A stretch of DNA of 64,000 nucleotides from Acidaminococcus sp. GTDB taxonomy: Bacteria > Bacillota > Negativicutes > Acidaminococcales > Acidaminococcaceae. The translations under genes and the position numbers were made by a program. Below, piece by piece: positions 39,025-48,105 of this stretch (its first letter is position 1; every line of letters begins with the position of its first letter). Under the pieces are notes generated by a model. That model searched no databases. It saw nothing but the letters and a program-made list of their open reading frames with translations, and was not told the origin of the DNA. Where the stretch lies: NCBI GenBank assembly GCA_019416065.1, contig DXYB01000006.1:10463-74462 (forward strand). Direction: 5' to 3'.

Positions 39025-39033
39025 TGATATAAT
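39025..39033 (+). promoter_or_regulatory. Extended -10 promoter
   Basis: TG-A-TATAAT at 39025-39033 lies 27 bp before the small gene at 39061. Confidence 0.6.
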
Positions 39034-39060
39034 GGAAATATTAAAGAGGGGGTGCATGTA

Positions 39061-39267
39061 ATGAACACCAAGAATTCAAAACAAATTAATGCTTTCACCT
39101 TAGGCGCTGCATCTGTGTTAGACATTGGTGCAACTATCTATAACTTTAACCATTCGGCGACACCTTCCCAAACTGATTTTCAAGCCCTTGCATCCGATTG
39201 GCAAGCAGTAGGACAGGATTTGCGGCAAGCTATTACATCCGGCAAAAATACGGCAAAAAAACAATGA
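39061..39267 (+). CDS. Small protein between IS and lpxB
   Basis: The 68-residue protein (MNTKNSKQINAFTLGAASVL...) is polar with one weakly hydrophobic stretch and a Lys-rich end. ATG 39061 follows AGAGGGGG at about 11 nt; the longer GTG start at 39052 is possible. It has its own promoter. It is unclear whether it belongs to the prophage right end or the chromosome. No family is recognised. Confidence 0.55.
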   Translation: MNTKNSKQINAFTLGAASVLDIGATIYNFNHSATPSQTDFQALASDWQAVGQDLRQAITSGKNTAKKQ

Positions 39268-39494
39268 AAATACAGCAATTTATATAAAGAAATTTTTATT
39301 TCTAAAAATGGCCACTGTGATATATACACGCTGTAGCAATCTATATAAAATTTCTTTTCGATTAACTCACAATGCTAAATAAGAGAACTAAAGCTCGCAA
39401 CCCCAGTGGATGCGGGCTTTTTCTAGTGGTAGCTGCGAAGACTTGTACGGAATACTCGAAGAAGGATACTGGGATGATTTATTTATAGGAAGTA
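39268..39494. other. Gap with near-direct repeat and terminator
   Basis: Two similar AT-rich segments, AGCAATTTATATAAA (39278 region) and AGCAATCTATATAAA (39332 region), are followed by a terminator: AAAGCTCGCA (39390-39399) with TGCGGGCTTT (39411-39420) and T-run. The right prophage attachment site may be in this gap, but it cannot be recognised without the left one. Confidence 0.45.
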
Positions 39495-39524
39495 TTGGCC
39501 CCTAATTGTTCTTTGTGGTAAAAT
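39495..39524 (+). promoter_or_regulatory. Promoter of the LPS operon
   Basis: TTGGCC (39495-39500), 18 bp, then TG-G-TAAAAT (39516-39524). It precedes lpxB by 40 bp and is the only promoter seen for the whole lpxB-lptF/G run. Confidence 0.5.
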
Positions 39525-39564
39525 AGACTGAATGATTCTGTTCTTTTCATGAAAGGAGACACAA

Positions 39565-40704
39565 GTGACACGCATTTTCATTTCTGCCGGGGAATTATCC
39601 GGGGATTTGCATGCTGCCGCACTCACCCGTGCTATTTTGGAACAAGATCCCACGGCCCAGGTTTTCGGCATGGGGGGAGAAGCGTTCCGCAAGGCTGGCG
39701 GGGAAGTGGTGTTTGATTATAAAGAATACAGTGTAATGGGGTTTGGCGAAGCCTTGCAGGCCTTGCCCAAACTGTTTGCCCTGAAAAAAGCTTTTCAGGA
39801 AGAAATTCGTAAGCGCAAACCAGATCTTTTCGTGACCATTGATTATCCGGAATTTAATATGCGGGTAGCAAAATCCGTGCACCAAATGGGAATCCCTGTT
39901 TTTTGCTTTATTCCTCCCTCGGCATGGGCTTGGCGGAGAGGCCGTGCAAAAGATGTGGCTACCTTTGCTGATAAAGTGGCGTGTATATATCCCTTTGCGG
40001 CGAAGGTTTACCAGGAAGCGGGTGCCCCTGCGGAATTTGTCGGTAATCCATTGGTGGACATTGTGCATCCGACCCTTTCTCGAGCAAGGGCTGAAGAAAT
40101 TGCTGGCAAACGGGCTGCTCATCCCCTGATTTTACTCTTGCCCGGAAGTCGGAAAAAAGAGATCACCGGGGTGTTGCCCAAAATGCTGCAGGCATTGCCT
40201 CTCATCCAGAAAAAATGCCCGGAAGCGGACTTTGTTCTGGAGAAAGCAGCTTCTATTGATGCCGAACTCTTGCAATCTATTCTACATCGCAGCATGGTGC
40301 CTGTAAAAGTCGTGGAAGGCAACAATTACGATGTGATGTCGGTCAGCGATGTGGCCCTTGCAACCAGTGGGACGGTGACCTTAGAGGCTGCTTTGTGTGG
40401 GCTCCCCACGGTTTTATGCTATCATGCCAGTGCCTTTAGTATCTGGTTAGCCCGTCGTCTTGTGTATGTGAAATATGCCGGGTTGCCTAATATATTAGCA
40501 GGCAAAGAAATTTTCCCGGAATTAATTCAGGAAAAAATGACTCCTGATAATATGGCAAAGTATGCGCTGCGATTTTTAGAGCCAGAAGCCAATCGCAAAA
40601 TTAAACAAGAAATGGCAGAAGCCGTAGCCAAGTTGGGCGACCCTGGTGCTGTAAAACGGACGGCTAGCCTCATCCTTGCTGCTGCCCAAAAGGAGAATCA
40701 ATGA
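39565..40704 (+). CDS. lpxB: Lipid-A-disaccharide synthase
   Basis: This 379-residue GT19 enzyme joins 2,3-diacylglucosamine-1-phosphate and UDP-diacylglucosamine to make lipid A disaccharide. N-terminal FISAGELSGDLHAAALTRAI and YSVMGFGEAL, then CFIPPSAWAWRRGRAKDVAT and LPGSRKKEI are diagnostic. It starts at GTG 39565 after AAAGGAGACA. It is the first gene of a tightly packed LPS operon and overlaps msbA by 4 nt. Its upstream neighbours are prophage and IS sequences. Confidence 0.96.
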   Translation: MTRIFISAGELSGDLHAAALTRAILEQDPTAQVFGMGGEAFRKAGGEVVFDYKEYSVMGFGEALQALPKLFALKKAFQEEIRKRKPDLFVTIDYPEFNMRVAKSVHQMGIPVFCFIPPSAWAWRRGRAKDVATFADKVACIYPFAAKVYQEAGAPAEFVGNPLVDIVHPTLSRARAEEIAGKRAAHPLILLLPGSRKKEITGVLPKMLQALPLIQKKCPEADFVLEKAASIDAELLQSILHRSMVPVKVVEGNNYDVMSVSDVALATSGTVTLEAALCGLPTVLCYHASAFSIWLARRLVYVKYAGLPNILAGKEIFPELIQEKMTPDNMAKYALRFLEPEANRKIKQEMAEAVAKLGDPGAVKRTASLILAAAQKENQ

Positions 40705-42461
40705 ACTTATATCTGCGTATTATGGCGTTTGTTAAACCCTATATTCCCCGGTTGCTTTTGGCAGGGGTTTGCACTGTCCTCACCAGTGCCGCTAATCTGT
40801 ATGTTCCTTGGATTGTGCGGGATGTAATTGATAAAGTATTCATGAATAACGACAGCCAGCTGCTAAACCTGATCGCCATGGGCATTGTGGTCATCTTTTT
40901 TGCCCGAGGCATAACCTATTATGGGCAGAATTATCTTATGAACTACGTGGGAGAAAGTGTGGTCATTGATATCCGTGCCAAGGTTTTCCGGAAAATGATG
41001 GAGCTGGATACACGGTTCTATGATACAAATAAACTGGGTACCATTATGAGCTATGTGACCAATGATGTGGGCGCCATGCAGAATGCTATGGTGGACAATT
41101 CCGTGGAAATTATAACGGAAACTTCCGTTCTCATCGGTTCTATTGGTGCCATGGTTTACCTGGACTGGAAACTCACCCTGTTTACGTTCTGCACGTTCCC
41201 TGTAGTGCTGTTTTTTATGGATTACTTTGGGAAAAAGATTCGTAAAACTGGGCACAGAATCCAGCAGGCTACGGCGGATATTACTTCTGTTCTGCAGGAA
41301 ACGCTGTCTTCTGTGCGTGTGGTCAAGTCCTTTGTGCGGGAACCTTTTGAAATCCAGCGTTTCGAGAAAACCAATCGCAAAAACTTTGATGCCAATATGA
41401 AAAGCGTGCGCCTCATGGGGACGCTGTCCCCAGTGATTGAGTTTGTTGCAGCACTAGGCGTAACGGCGATCATCTGGTATGGCGGACGCAGTGTTTTATC
41501 CGGGGATATCACGGCCGGCTCTTTGATTGCCTTTCTGGTTTACGCTGTCAATATTTCTAACCCGATTAAACGGATTGCCCGTGTGCTGGGAAGCATCCAA
41601 AAGGCGCTGGCGGCAGCAGACCGTGTGTTTAGTATCTTGGATTTAAAAATGGAAATCCCGGAAAAAGAGAATGCTATACCCCTTCCTCCTGTACAGGGAA
41701 ATGTGGTATTTGATGATGTTTCTTTTTCCTATAATCCTAACGAACCTATCTTGAAACATTTGAACTTTGAATCTAAACCCGGCCAGGCCATTGCCTTAGT
41801 GGGCCCTAGCGGTGCCGGTAAATCCACCATTGCCAATTTGCTCCCACGCTTTTATGATGTGACAGGGGGTGCGATCCGTATTGATGGGAATGACGTACGG
41901 GATGTGACCATTGCTTCTTTGCGGGAGCAGGTAGGGATTGTGCCCCAGGAAACCAATCTGTTTAATGATACCGTCTATAACAACATCCTTTACGGGCGCT
42001 TAGATGCTACCGAAGAAGAAGTGATGGAAGCGGCCAAGGCAGCCAATGCCGATGTGTTTATCCGGCAACTTCCCGATGGCTATCAAACCTATCTGGGAGA
42101 TCGTGGGGTAAACGTTTCCGGCGGACAGCGGCAGCGTATTGCCATTGCCCGTGCGATATTGAAAAATCCCCGCATCCTGATTTTGGACGAAGCAACTTCT
42201 GCTCTGGATACGGAAAGCGAACGGATTGTACAGGAAGCACTAGATCGGTTAATGGTAGGGCGGACTTCCTTTGTGATTGCTCACCGTCTTTCCACCATTC
42301 AAAATGCCAGTAATATTCTTGTTCTGGACCATGGGGAAATCGTGGAATCTGGTACCCATGAAGAGCTGATGCGAAAACATGGCCTGTATGCCCATCTCCA
42401 TGATATTCAATTCCGGGAGAACGAAGAGAAAAAGGAAGAAAAGATGTTAGAAGAATACTAG
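40701..42461 (+). CDS. msbA: Lipid A flippase MsbA
   Basis: The 586-residue ABC half-transporter has six membrane helices (about 1-320) and a nucleotide-binding domain with Walker A GPSGAGKST (about 367-375), signature VSGGQRQR (about 471) and LILDEATSALD. In this operon it is the likely flippase moving lipid A-core from the inner to the outer leaflet of the cytoplasmic membrane. Other lipid or drug exporters of the family look similar, but the context decides. Confidence 0.92.
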   Translation: MNLYLRIMAFVKPYIPRLLLAGVCTVLTSAANLYVPWIVRDVIDKVFMNNDSQLLNLIAMGIVVIFFARGITYYGQNYLMNYVGESVVIDIRAKVFRKMMELDTRFYDTNKLGTIMSYVTNDVGAMQNAMVDNSVEIITETSVLIGSIGAMVYLDWKLTLFTFCTFPVVLFFMDYFGKKIRKTGHRIQQATADITSVLQETLSSVRVVKSFVREPFEIQRFEKTNRKNFDANMKSVRLMGTLSPVIEFVAALGVTAIIWYGGRSVLSGDITAGSLIAFLVYAVNISNPIKRIARVLGSIQKALAAADRVFSILDLKMEIPEKENAIPLPPVQGNVVFDDVSFSYNPNEPILKHLNFESKPGQAIALVGPSGAGKSTIANLLPRFYDVTGGAIRIDGNDVRDVTIASLREQVGIVPQETNLFNDTVYNNILYGRLDATEEEVMEAAKAANADVFIRQLPDGYQTYLGDRGVNVSGGQRQRIAIARAILKNPRILILDEATSALDTESERIVQEALDRLMVGRTSFVIAHRLSTIQNASNILVLDHGEIVESGTHEELMRKHGLYAHLHDIQFRENEEKKEEKMLEEY

Positions 42462-42479
42462 AGGAAGCGAGGTCAAAGC

Positions 42480-45011
42480 ATGTATTATATTTATAATTTC
42501 TTGGCCTGCTTTCTGTTTATCGTAGGGATTCTGCCCTATTTTACAGTACGCTATTTCCGTGAAAAAGGATTTCCTCGCCGGTTTAGGCAGAGCCTGGGCT
42601 TTTTACGGGACGAGGAAATTGCCAGTGTGGCCCATAAAAACTGTATTTGGATCCATGGGGCTTCCGTTGGAGAAATTGTGGCCACAAGCCCCTTGGTCAA
42701 AGAAATCCGCAAGGCCATGCCGGAAGCAAAAATACTGGTATCCGCTGTGACAACCGGGGGCTACAACATGGCACACCAGATCATTCCAGAAGCGGATGCC
42801 ATCATCTATTTTCCTTTAGATCTTCCATTTGTTTCCGAATCCTTTGTGAAACGGATCATGCCCCGGATTTTTATGCCGGTAGAAACGGAATTGTGGCCTA
42901 ATTTTTTGCGGGCCATCAAATTACGCCGAATACCTGTTATGATGGTCAATGGACGCATCTCTGATAAATCTGTGAAAAGCTACCGGTATTTGTTTGGTAT
43001 TTTGGCAGATATGATGGGGAGTGTCAGCCGCTTTTGTATGCAGTCGTCCATTGATGCTGCCTATATTGAACATCTGGGTGCAGAAAAACGGCGTATTTTT
43101 GTAACTGGAAACACCAAATTTGATCAGACCTATGCGGAGGTAACACCGGAAGATTTAAAACAATACCGGGAAGAATTGGGACTGGGGAATGACTATCCAG
43201 TTCTTGTGGCAGGAAGTACTCATCCTACAGAAGAAGAGACTTTATTTCAAAGCTTCCAGGTGATAAAAAAAGAGTTTCCCAAGGCTCGCATCGTCATTGC
43301 ACCTCGTAAACCTGGCCGGGTTCAGGAAATCGGGCGATTGGCGGGGCAATATGGTTTATCTATGGGGCTGCGCTCTGAATTAAAAGGTATGAGTAGCCCC
43401 CGTCCTAGTTACGATGTAGTGCTCATTGATACCATCGGGGAACTGGGACGGATTTATGCAGTGGGCGATGCCGTTTTTGTGGGCGGTAGCCTGATCCGGC
43501 ACGGTGGACATAATGTGCTGGAACCAGCTGCTCATGCCAAACCCATTGTAGTGGGTCCCAGTATGAATAACTTCAAGGATTCCTTTGCACTGCTTCATAA
43601 AGCAGGCGCTTGTATCCAAATCAAAGACGGCAAAGAGTTGACAGATGTTTTCTTGAAAATTTTTCGGGATAACGCTCTTCGTCAGAAAATGGGGGATGCA
43701 GCCCTGCAAGTGATTAAGGAAAACCGGGGCGCTGCTGTTCGTACCATAGGCTATCTCCAGGAGCTGCTTCAACTGACGGCAACGGAAAGCATGGTGAATA
43801 CCCATTACCGAATTAATACCCGAAATATCAATGACGAAGTGAGCCCCAAAATGCGGCCCACGGATGCGGTGACCCAATATTTGATCCAACTGTCCCACGG
43901 AGAGGATAATGGGATTTTGGACTGGTGCGTTTTGGCATTTCTCCGAGGACTATCCGTTCTCTATGAAGCGGGCGTTTGGCTGAAACTTTCCGGATATCAT
44001 TTCGGGATTCTGCCCCGAACCCAATTAGACTGCTGCGTTATCAGTATCGGTAATATTACGGTAGGAGGAACGGGAAAAACTCCAACGGCCCAAAAAGTAG
44101 CCTTGATGATCAAAAAAATGGGCTATCGTGTGGTGATTTTAAACCGAGGCTATCGCTCTCACTGGGAAGAACGCATCGGTGTGGTTTCCGATGGTCAAAA
44201 GATTTTTATGACGGCCTATGAAGCCGGAGATGAAGCCTTCTTGATGGCAAAGCAGCTTCCTGGTATTCCCGTAGTCATTGGAAAAGAACGTGCCATTACT
44301 GGTCAATTTGCCGTGGATAAATTCCAGGCAGAAGTGTTGATCCTGGATGATGGATACCAGCATTGGCAACTGAAACGGGATTTGGATGTGGTGCTGGTGG
44401 ACACCTTGAATATGTTTGGCAATGGTCGCATTTTGCCCCGAGGCACCCTGCGGGAACCGTTGAAAAATCTCAGCCGGGCTGGACTATTTCTTTTGACCAA
44501 GTGCGATCAAAGTTCTCCTATTTCTCGGGCGACGCTATGCGATACACTCCACAAGTATGCACCGGCTGCACCGATTGTAGAAAGTATTCATAAACCCCGT
44601 GCGTATGTGGAAATTGCAGATTGGTATAAAAACGATCTGACGAAAACACTATCCCTGGATGCCCTTTCCGGGCAGCAAGCCATGGTCTTTTCTGCCATCG
44701 GCAATCCGTCCAGTTTTGAGCAGACCTTAGCTGCTTCCGGACTAAATATTGTGGAAGCGATTCGCTATCCCGATCACCATGATTATGGTATGGTGGAAAT
44801 GCAGTACATTATGGATCGTGCTGTCAAACGGGGGGTTAAAGCCCTAGTGACAACAGGGAAAGATGCGGTAAAAATTCCTACAGAGTTTATCTACCTTCAT
44901 CGGGATGTACCTTTGTATATCTTAGATATGGAAATTCAAATTACCAGCGGCGAAAAAGCATTTGCTGAGACTATCAGAAGTGCTATACAGAAGGAGCAAC
45001 AAAAGAAATGA
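42480..45011 (+). CDS. waaA-lpxK: Fused Kdo transferase WaaA - lipid A 4'-kinase LpxK
   Basis: This one 843-residue frame carries two enzymes. Residues 1-430 are the GT30 Kdo transferase: an N-terminal membrane anchor, HGASVGE (59-65, catalytic E65), PVETELWPNFLRA and GGSLIRHGGHNVLEPAA. Residues about 456-843 are LpxK: a membrane-associated helix (GLSVLYEAGVWLKLSGYHFG), SIGNITVGGTGKTPTAQ with the Walker A near 528-535, and ILDDGYQHWQLKRDLDVVLV. The domains are joined by about 25 residues without stop or frameshift. Kinase and Kdo transfer are successive steps, so a fusion makes sense for channelling. LpxK is normally separate in Proteobacteria. Confidence 0.93.
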   Translation: MYYIYNFLACFLFIVGILPYFTVRYFREKGFPRRFRQSLGFLRDEEIASVAHKNCIWIHGASVGEIVATSPLVKEIRKAMPEAKILVSAVTTGGYNMAHQIIPEADAIIYFPLDLPFVSESFVKRIMPRIFMPVETELWPNFLRAIKLRRIPVMMVNGRISDKSVKSYRYLFGILADMMGSVSRFCMQSSIDAAYIEHLGAEKRRIFVTGNTKFDQTYAEVTPEDLKQYREELGLGNDYPVLVAGSTHPTEEETLFQSFQVIKKEFPKARIVIAPRKPGRVQEIGRLAGQYGLSMGLRSELKGMSSPRPSYDVVLIDTIGELGRIYAVGDAVFVGGSLIRHGGHNVLEPAAHAKPIVVGPSMNNFKDSFALLHKAGACIQIKDGKELTDVFLKIFRDNALRQKMGDAALQVIKENRGAAVRTIGYLQELLQLTATESMVNTHYRINTRNINDEVSPKMRPTDAVTQYLIQLSHGEDNGILDWCVLAFLRGLSVLYEAGVWLKLSGYHFGILPRTQLDCCVISIGNITVGGTGKTPTAQKVALMIKKMGYRVVILNRGYRSHWEERIGVVSDGQKIFMTAYEAGDEAFLMAKQLPGIPVVIGKERAITGQFAVDKFQAEVLILDDGYQHWQLKRDLDVVLVDTLNMFGNGRILPRGTLREPLKNLSRAGLFLLTKCDQSSPISRATLCDTLHKYAPAAPIVESIHKPRAYVEIADWYKNDLTKTLSLDALSGQQAMVFSAIGNPSSFEQTLAASGLNIVEAIRYPDHHDYGMVEMQYIMDRAVKRGVKALVTTGKDAVKIPTEFIYLHRDVPLYILDMEIQITSGEKAFAETIRSAIQKEQQKK

Positions 45012-45769
45012 AAGTATTATGTGTGATTCCTGCCCGTTATGGGTCTACCCGTCTGCCCGGTAAACCCCTTAAAATGATTCAGGGAAAAACCGTGATCCAA
45101 CGGGTGTATGAACGAGCATCCCTAGCCCGTATTCCCAGTGAAGTTGTGGTTGCTACAGATGACACTCGGATTGTTGCGTGCGTGGAAGGTTTTGGCGGCA
45201 AAGCAATTATGACCAGCCCCGATCATCCTAGTGGGACGGATCGTTTGGCAGAAGCCACGCTTTCCTATGATGATATGGACGTGATTATCAATGTGCAAGG
45301 GGATGAACCCATGATTCCCCCACAAGTAATAGATGACCTGGCCCAGGCTTTCGACAATGACCCGGAACTGGAAATGGCAACGATGAAAACGGAAATGCAG
45401 CCGGAAGACTATACCAATCCTAACGCCGTCAAAGTGGTAACGGACCAGAATGGGTTTGCGTTGTATTTTTCTCGTAGCTTGATTCCCTATCCGCGCAATC
45501 AGGTTCCAGAGGCAAAGGTCTATAAGCATATTGGAATCTATGCCTACAAACGGGATTATCTGTTGAAGTTTGCTGCCCTTTTGCCTACCCCATTGGAACA
45601 AGTGGAAGGGTTGGAACAGTTGCGGGCTTTGGAGAATGGAACAAAAATCAAGGTGCTGACCACGGATTTTCAAGGCGTAGGGATTGATACCCAGGCTGAT
45701 TTGGACCGTGCCAATGCGATTTTTGCCCAGCAGGAAGCGGAAGACGAAAAGATAGGGGGACAAGCGTGA
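45008..45769 (+). CDS. kdsB: CMP-Kdo synthetase
   Basis: The 253-residue enzyme activates Kdo with CTP. VIPARYGSTRLPGKPL (5-20), VVATDDTRI, MTSPDHPSGTDRLAEA and INVQGDEPMIPP are the family signatures. It overlaps waaA-lpxK and kdsA by 4 nt each. The product is the donor used by the WaaA part of the preceding gene. Confidence 0.97.
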   Translation: MKVLCVIPARYGSTRLPGKPLKMIQGKTVIQRVYERASLARIPSEVVVATDDTRIVACVEGFGGKAIMTSPDHPSGTDRLAEATLSYDDMDVIINVQGDEPMIPPQVIDDLAQAFDNDPELEMATMKTEMQPEDYTNPNAVKVVTDQNGFALYFSRSLIPYPRNQVPEAKVYKHIGIYAYKRDYLLKFAALLPTPLEQVEGLEQLRALENGTKIKVLTTDFQGVGIDTQADLDRANAIFAQQEAEDEKIGGQA

Positions 45770-46593
45770 ATAGGCAAACCGTAACCATTGGAAACTACCA
45801 AGTGGGACAGGGATATCCTCTGCTGATTATGGCAGGTCCCTGTGTTTTAGAAGGCTACAAAAGAAGCCTGATGATTGGCAAACGCGCCAAGGCGATTTGC
45901 GAGAAATTGGGATTGCCGTACGTATTTAAAGCTTCTTTTGATAAGGCAAACCGCTCTGCTCTCACCAGCTTTCGAGGCCCTGGTATGGAAGAAGGGCTTA
46001 AGATTCTTGCCCAGATAAAAAAAGAGCTGCAAGTGCCGATTGTCAGCGATGTACACGAAACCTGGCAAGTCGAAAAAGCTGCCGAAGTACTGGATATTAT
46101 CCAAATTCCGGCTTTTTTGTGCCGGCAAACGGATCTTTTGGTAGCGGCAGCCCATACTGGAAAAGTGGTCAATGTTAAAAAAGGCCAATTTTTAGCGCCA
46201 TGGGATATGCAGAATGTGGTTAACAAACTTACCGGCAGTGGTTGCACGCAGTTACTATTGACAGAGCGGGGCGCTAGTTTTGGGTATAACAACTTGGTTG
46301 TAGATATGCGTAGCTTCCCTATTATGCGGGATATGGGGTTCCCCGTCATTATGGATGTGACCCATTCTGTGCAAATTCCTGGCGGGCAAGGTACAAAAAG
46401 CGGTGGGCAAAGCCAATTTGCTCCTTGCATGGCACGCGCCGCAGTGGCTGCTGGTGTAGATGGACTCTTTTTGGAAGTCCATGATAATCCTGCAGAAGCG
46501 TTGTCCGACGGGCCGAATATGGTGGCGCTGGATGATTTGGAAAAAGTATTGTCCGATGCCAAAGCCATTGATAAGATCGTTCGGGGAGTGTGA
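45766..46593 (+). CDS. kdsA: Kdo-8-phosphate synthase
   Basis: The 275-residue aldolase condenses PEP and arabinose-5-phosphate. MAGPCVLE (about 22-29), FKASFDKANRSA, VSDVHE, DIIQIPAFLCRQTDLLVAAA, DVTHSVQIPGGQG are all conserved. A cysteine in AGPCVLE is the metal ligand of the metal-dependent class. The start is GTG 45766. Confidence 0.97.
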   Translation: MNRQTVTIGNYQVGQGYPLLIMAGPCVLEGYKRSLMIGKRAKAICEKLGLPYVFKASFDKANRSALTSFRGPGMEEGLKILAQIKKELQVPIVSDVHETWQVEKAAEVLDIIQIPAFLCRQTDLLVAAAHTGKVVNVKKGQFLAPWDMQNVVNKLTGSGCTQLLLTERGASFGYNNLVVDMRSFPIMRDMGFPVIMDVTHSVQIPGGQGTKSGGQSQFAPCMARAAVAAGVDGLFLEVHDNPAEALSDGPNMVALDDLEKVLSDAKAIDKIVRGV

Positions 46594-46597
46594 AACT

Positions 46598-47563
46598 ATG
46601 CTGGAGGAAGCAAAAAAAGCATTAAAAATTGAGGCCGATGCCATTTTGTCACTGATTCCCCGTGTCGATGAACATTTTGCGGCTGCGCTGTCTATGATAC
46701 AGCAGTGCAAAGGGCGGACGATTGTAACCGGTATGGGCAAGAGCGGTATTATCGGGCGAAAGATTGCAGCGACGTTAGCAAGTACCGGGACGCCTTCCTT
46801 TTTCCTTCATCCAGCGGAAGCAATCCATGGAGACTTAGGGATGGTTACCGAGGGCGATGTGGTGCTGGCACTATCCAATAGCGGAGAAACCAGGGAAGTC
46901 TTAAATATTTTGCCCTCTATTCGCCGGATTGGTGCAAAATTGATTGCTATGGTGGGGCACCCAGATTCCACGTTGGCAAAAAATGCAGACATTGTGCTCA
47001 ATGTGGGGGTGAAACAGGAAGCTTGTCCTTTGGGGCTGGCACCAACTAGTTCTACTACAGCAGCATTAGCTTTTGGAGATGCCCTTGCTATGGAACTATT
47101 AAGTGCCCGGCATTTTACCACGGAAAAATTCGCCATTTTTCATCCTGGTGGCAGCCTGGGTAAACAATTGCTTTTAACTGTGGATGATATGATGCACAAA
47201 GGAGAAGGAAATCCTCTGGTGCCTGCGGATGTGGCCGTAAAAGATGCCCTGTTTGTGATTACCGATAAAGGGGTGGGCGCGGTTTCTGTTGTGGATGCTA
47301 AGAATCATCTATTGGGTCTTTTGACCGATGGGGATATTCGCCGGGGGATCGCAAAGAATTTGGATTGTCTCAATCGTCCGGTGGCGGAAATGATGACAAA
47401 ACATCCCAAGACGATTGCGCGGCATAAATTGGCTGCAGAAGCGCTTCATTTGATGGAATCCAATAAACCCCGTCCCATTACAGTGCTGCCCGTTCTGGAG
47501 GCAGATGGAACCGTAGCGGGACTCTTGCATATTACCGATCTGGTGCATCAGGGAGTGGTATGA
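46598..47563 (+). CDS. kdsD: Arabinose-5-phosphate isomerase
   Basis: The 321-residue protein has a SIS domain (GMGKSGIIGRKIAATLASTG at about 45-64, ALSNSGETREVL) and two CBS domains (from about 205: VDDMMHKGEGNPLVP, DGDIRRGIAKNLD). It makes arabinose-5-phosphate for KdsA. ATG 46598 is used because it directly follows the kdsA stop; longer frames run into kdsA. Confidence 0.95.
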   Translation: MLEEAKKALKIEADAILSLIPRVDEHFAAALSMIQQCKGRTIVTGMGKSGIIGRKIAATLASTGTPSFFLHPAEAIHGDLGMVTEGDVVLALSNSGETREVLNILPSIRRIGAKLIAMVGHPDSTLAKNADIVLNVGVKQEACPLGLAPTSSTTAALAFGDALAMELLSARHFTTEKFAIFHPGGSLGKQLLLTVDDMMHKGEGNPLVPADVAVKDALFVITDKGVGAVSVVDAKNHLLGLLTDGDIRRGIAKNLDCLNRPVAEMMTKHPKTIARHKLAAEALHLMESNKPRPITVLPVLEADGTVAGLLHITDLVHQGVV

Positions 47564-48105
47564 TGGTAAGCCAAGAACAATTGGCAAAGATTCAGCTTTT
47601 AGGGCTAGATGTAGATGGTGTTTTGACCGATGGTAGTATCATTATCGGGCAGGACGGGGAACTGAGTAAACATTTTGATGCCCGAGATGGCATGGGGATT
47701 AGTCTTGCCCTGCGTCACGGCATCCAGATTGCTCTGATTACTGGCAGGCATAGCGAGATTGTGCTGCATCGTGCCATGGAACTGGGGATTAGTTCCGTAT
47801 ATGAAAATGTCACCGATAAGGCAGCGGTTCTCGTAAAGGCTGCCCATGAACTGGAGGTCCCTTTAGAAGCGACGGCTTTTATGGGGGACGATCTTAATGA
47901 TTTGCCAGCGTTTGGACAGGCAGCATTTTCCTTTGCACCGGCTGATGCAGCAGAAGAAGTGCGTAGCCGGGCAGATTATACAACTTGTGCCTGCGGGGGA
48001 CATGGTGCCGTGCGGGAAGTGATTGAAGCAATTTTAAAAGCCAAAGGGCTGTGGCAACAGATTGTAAAAAGCTATGACCAAAAAGGACAGGGAGATCGAC
48101 AATAA
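47560..48105 (+). CDS. kdsC: Kdo-8-phosphate phosphatase
   Basis: The 181-residue HAD hydrolase of the small C0 type has LGLDVDGVLTDG (catalytic D17 and D19), ITGRHSEIV and GDDLNDLPAF. It removes phosphate from Kdo-8-P. It overlaps kdsD by 4 nt, completing a kdsB-A-D-C set in one operon. Confidence 0.95.
   Translation: MMVSQEQLAKIQLLGLDVDGVLTDGSIIIGQDGELSKHFDARDGMGISLALRHGIQIALITGRHSEIVLHRAMELGISSVYENVTDKAAVLVKAAHELEVPLEATAFMGDDLNDLPAFGQAAFSFAPADAAEEVRSRADYTTCACGGHGAVREVIEAILKAKGLWQQIVKSYDQKGQGDRQ

Noticed and set aside
39380..39425. tRNA fragment as attachment site
   Set aside because: The fold is a simple terminator; no cloverleaf or CCA-like end is visible.
45122..45763. Reverse frame opposite kdsB
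   Set aside because: kdsB is certain by motif; the reverse frame is a shadow.
45855..46568. Reverse frame opposite kdsA
   Set aside because: Shadow of a certain gene with no ribosome binding site.
46460..46597. Upstream extension of kdsD into kdsA
   Set aside because: The extension is out of frame with kdsA and not conserved-looking; ATG 46598 gives the normal length.
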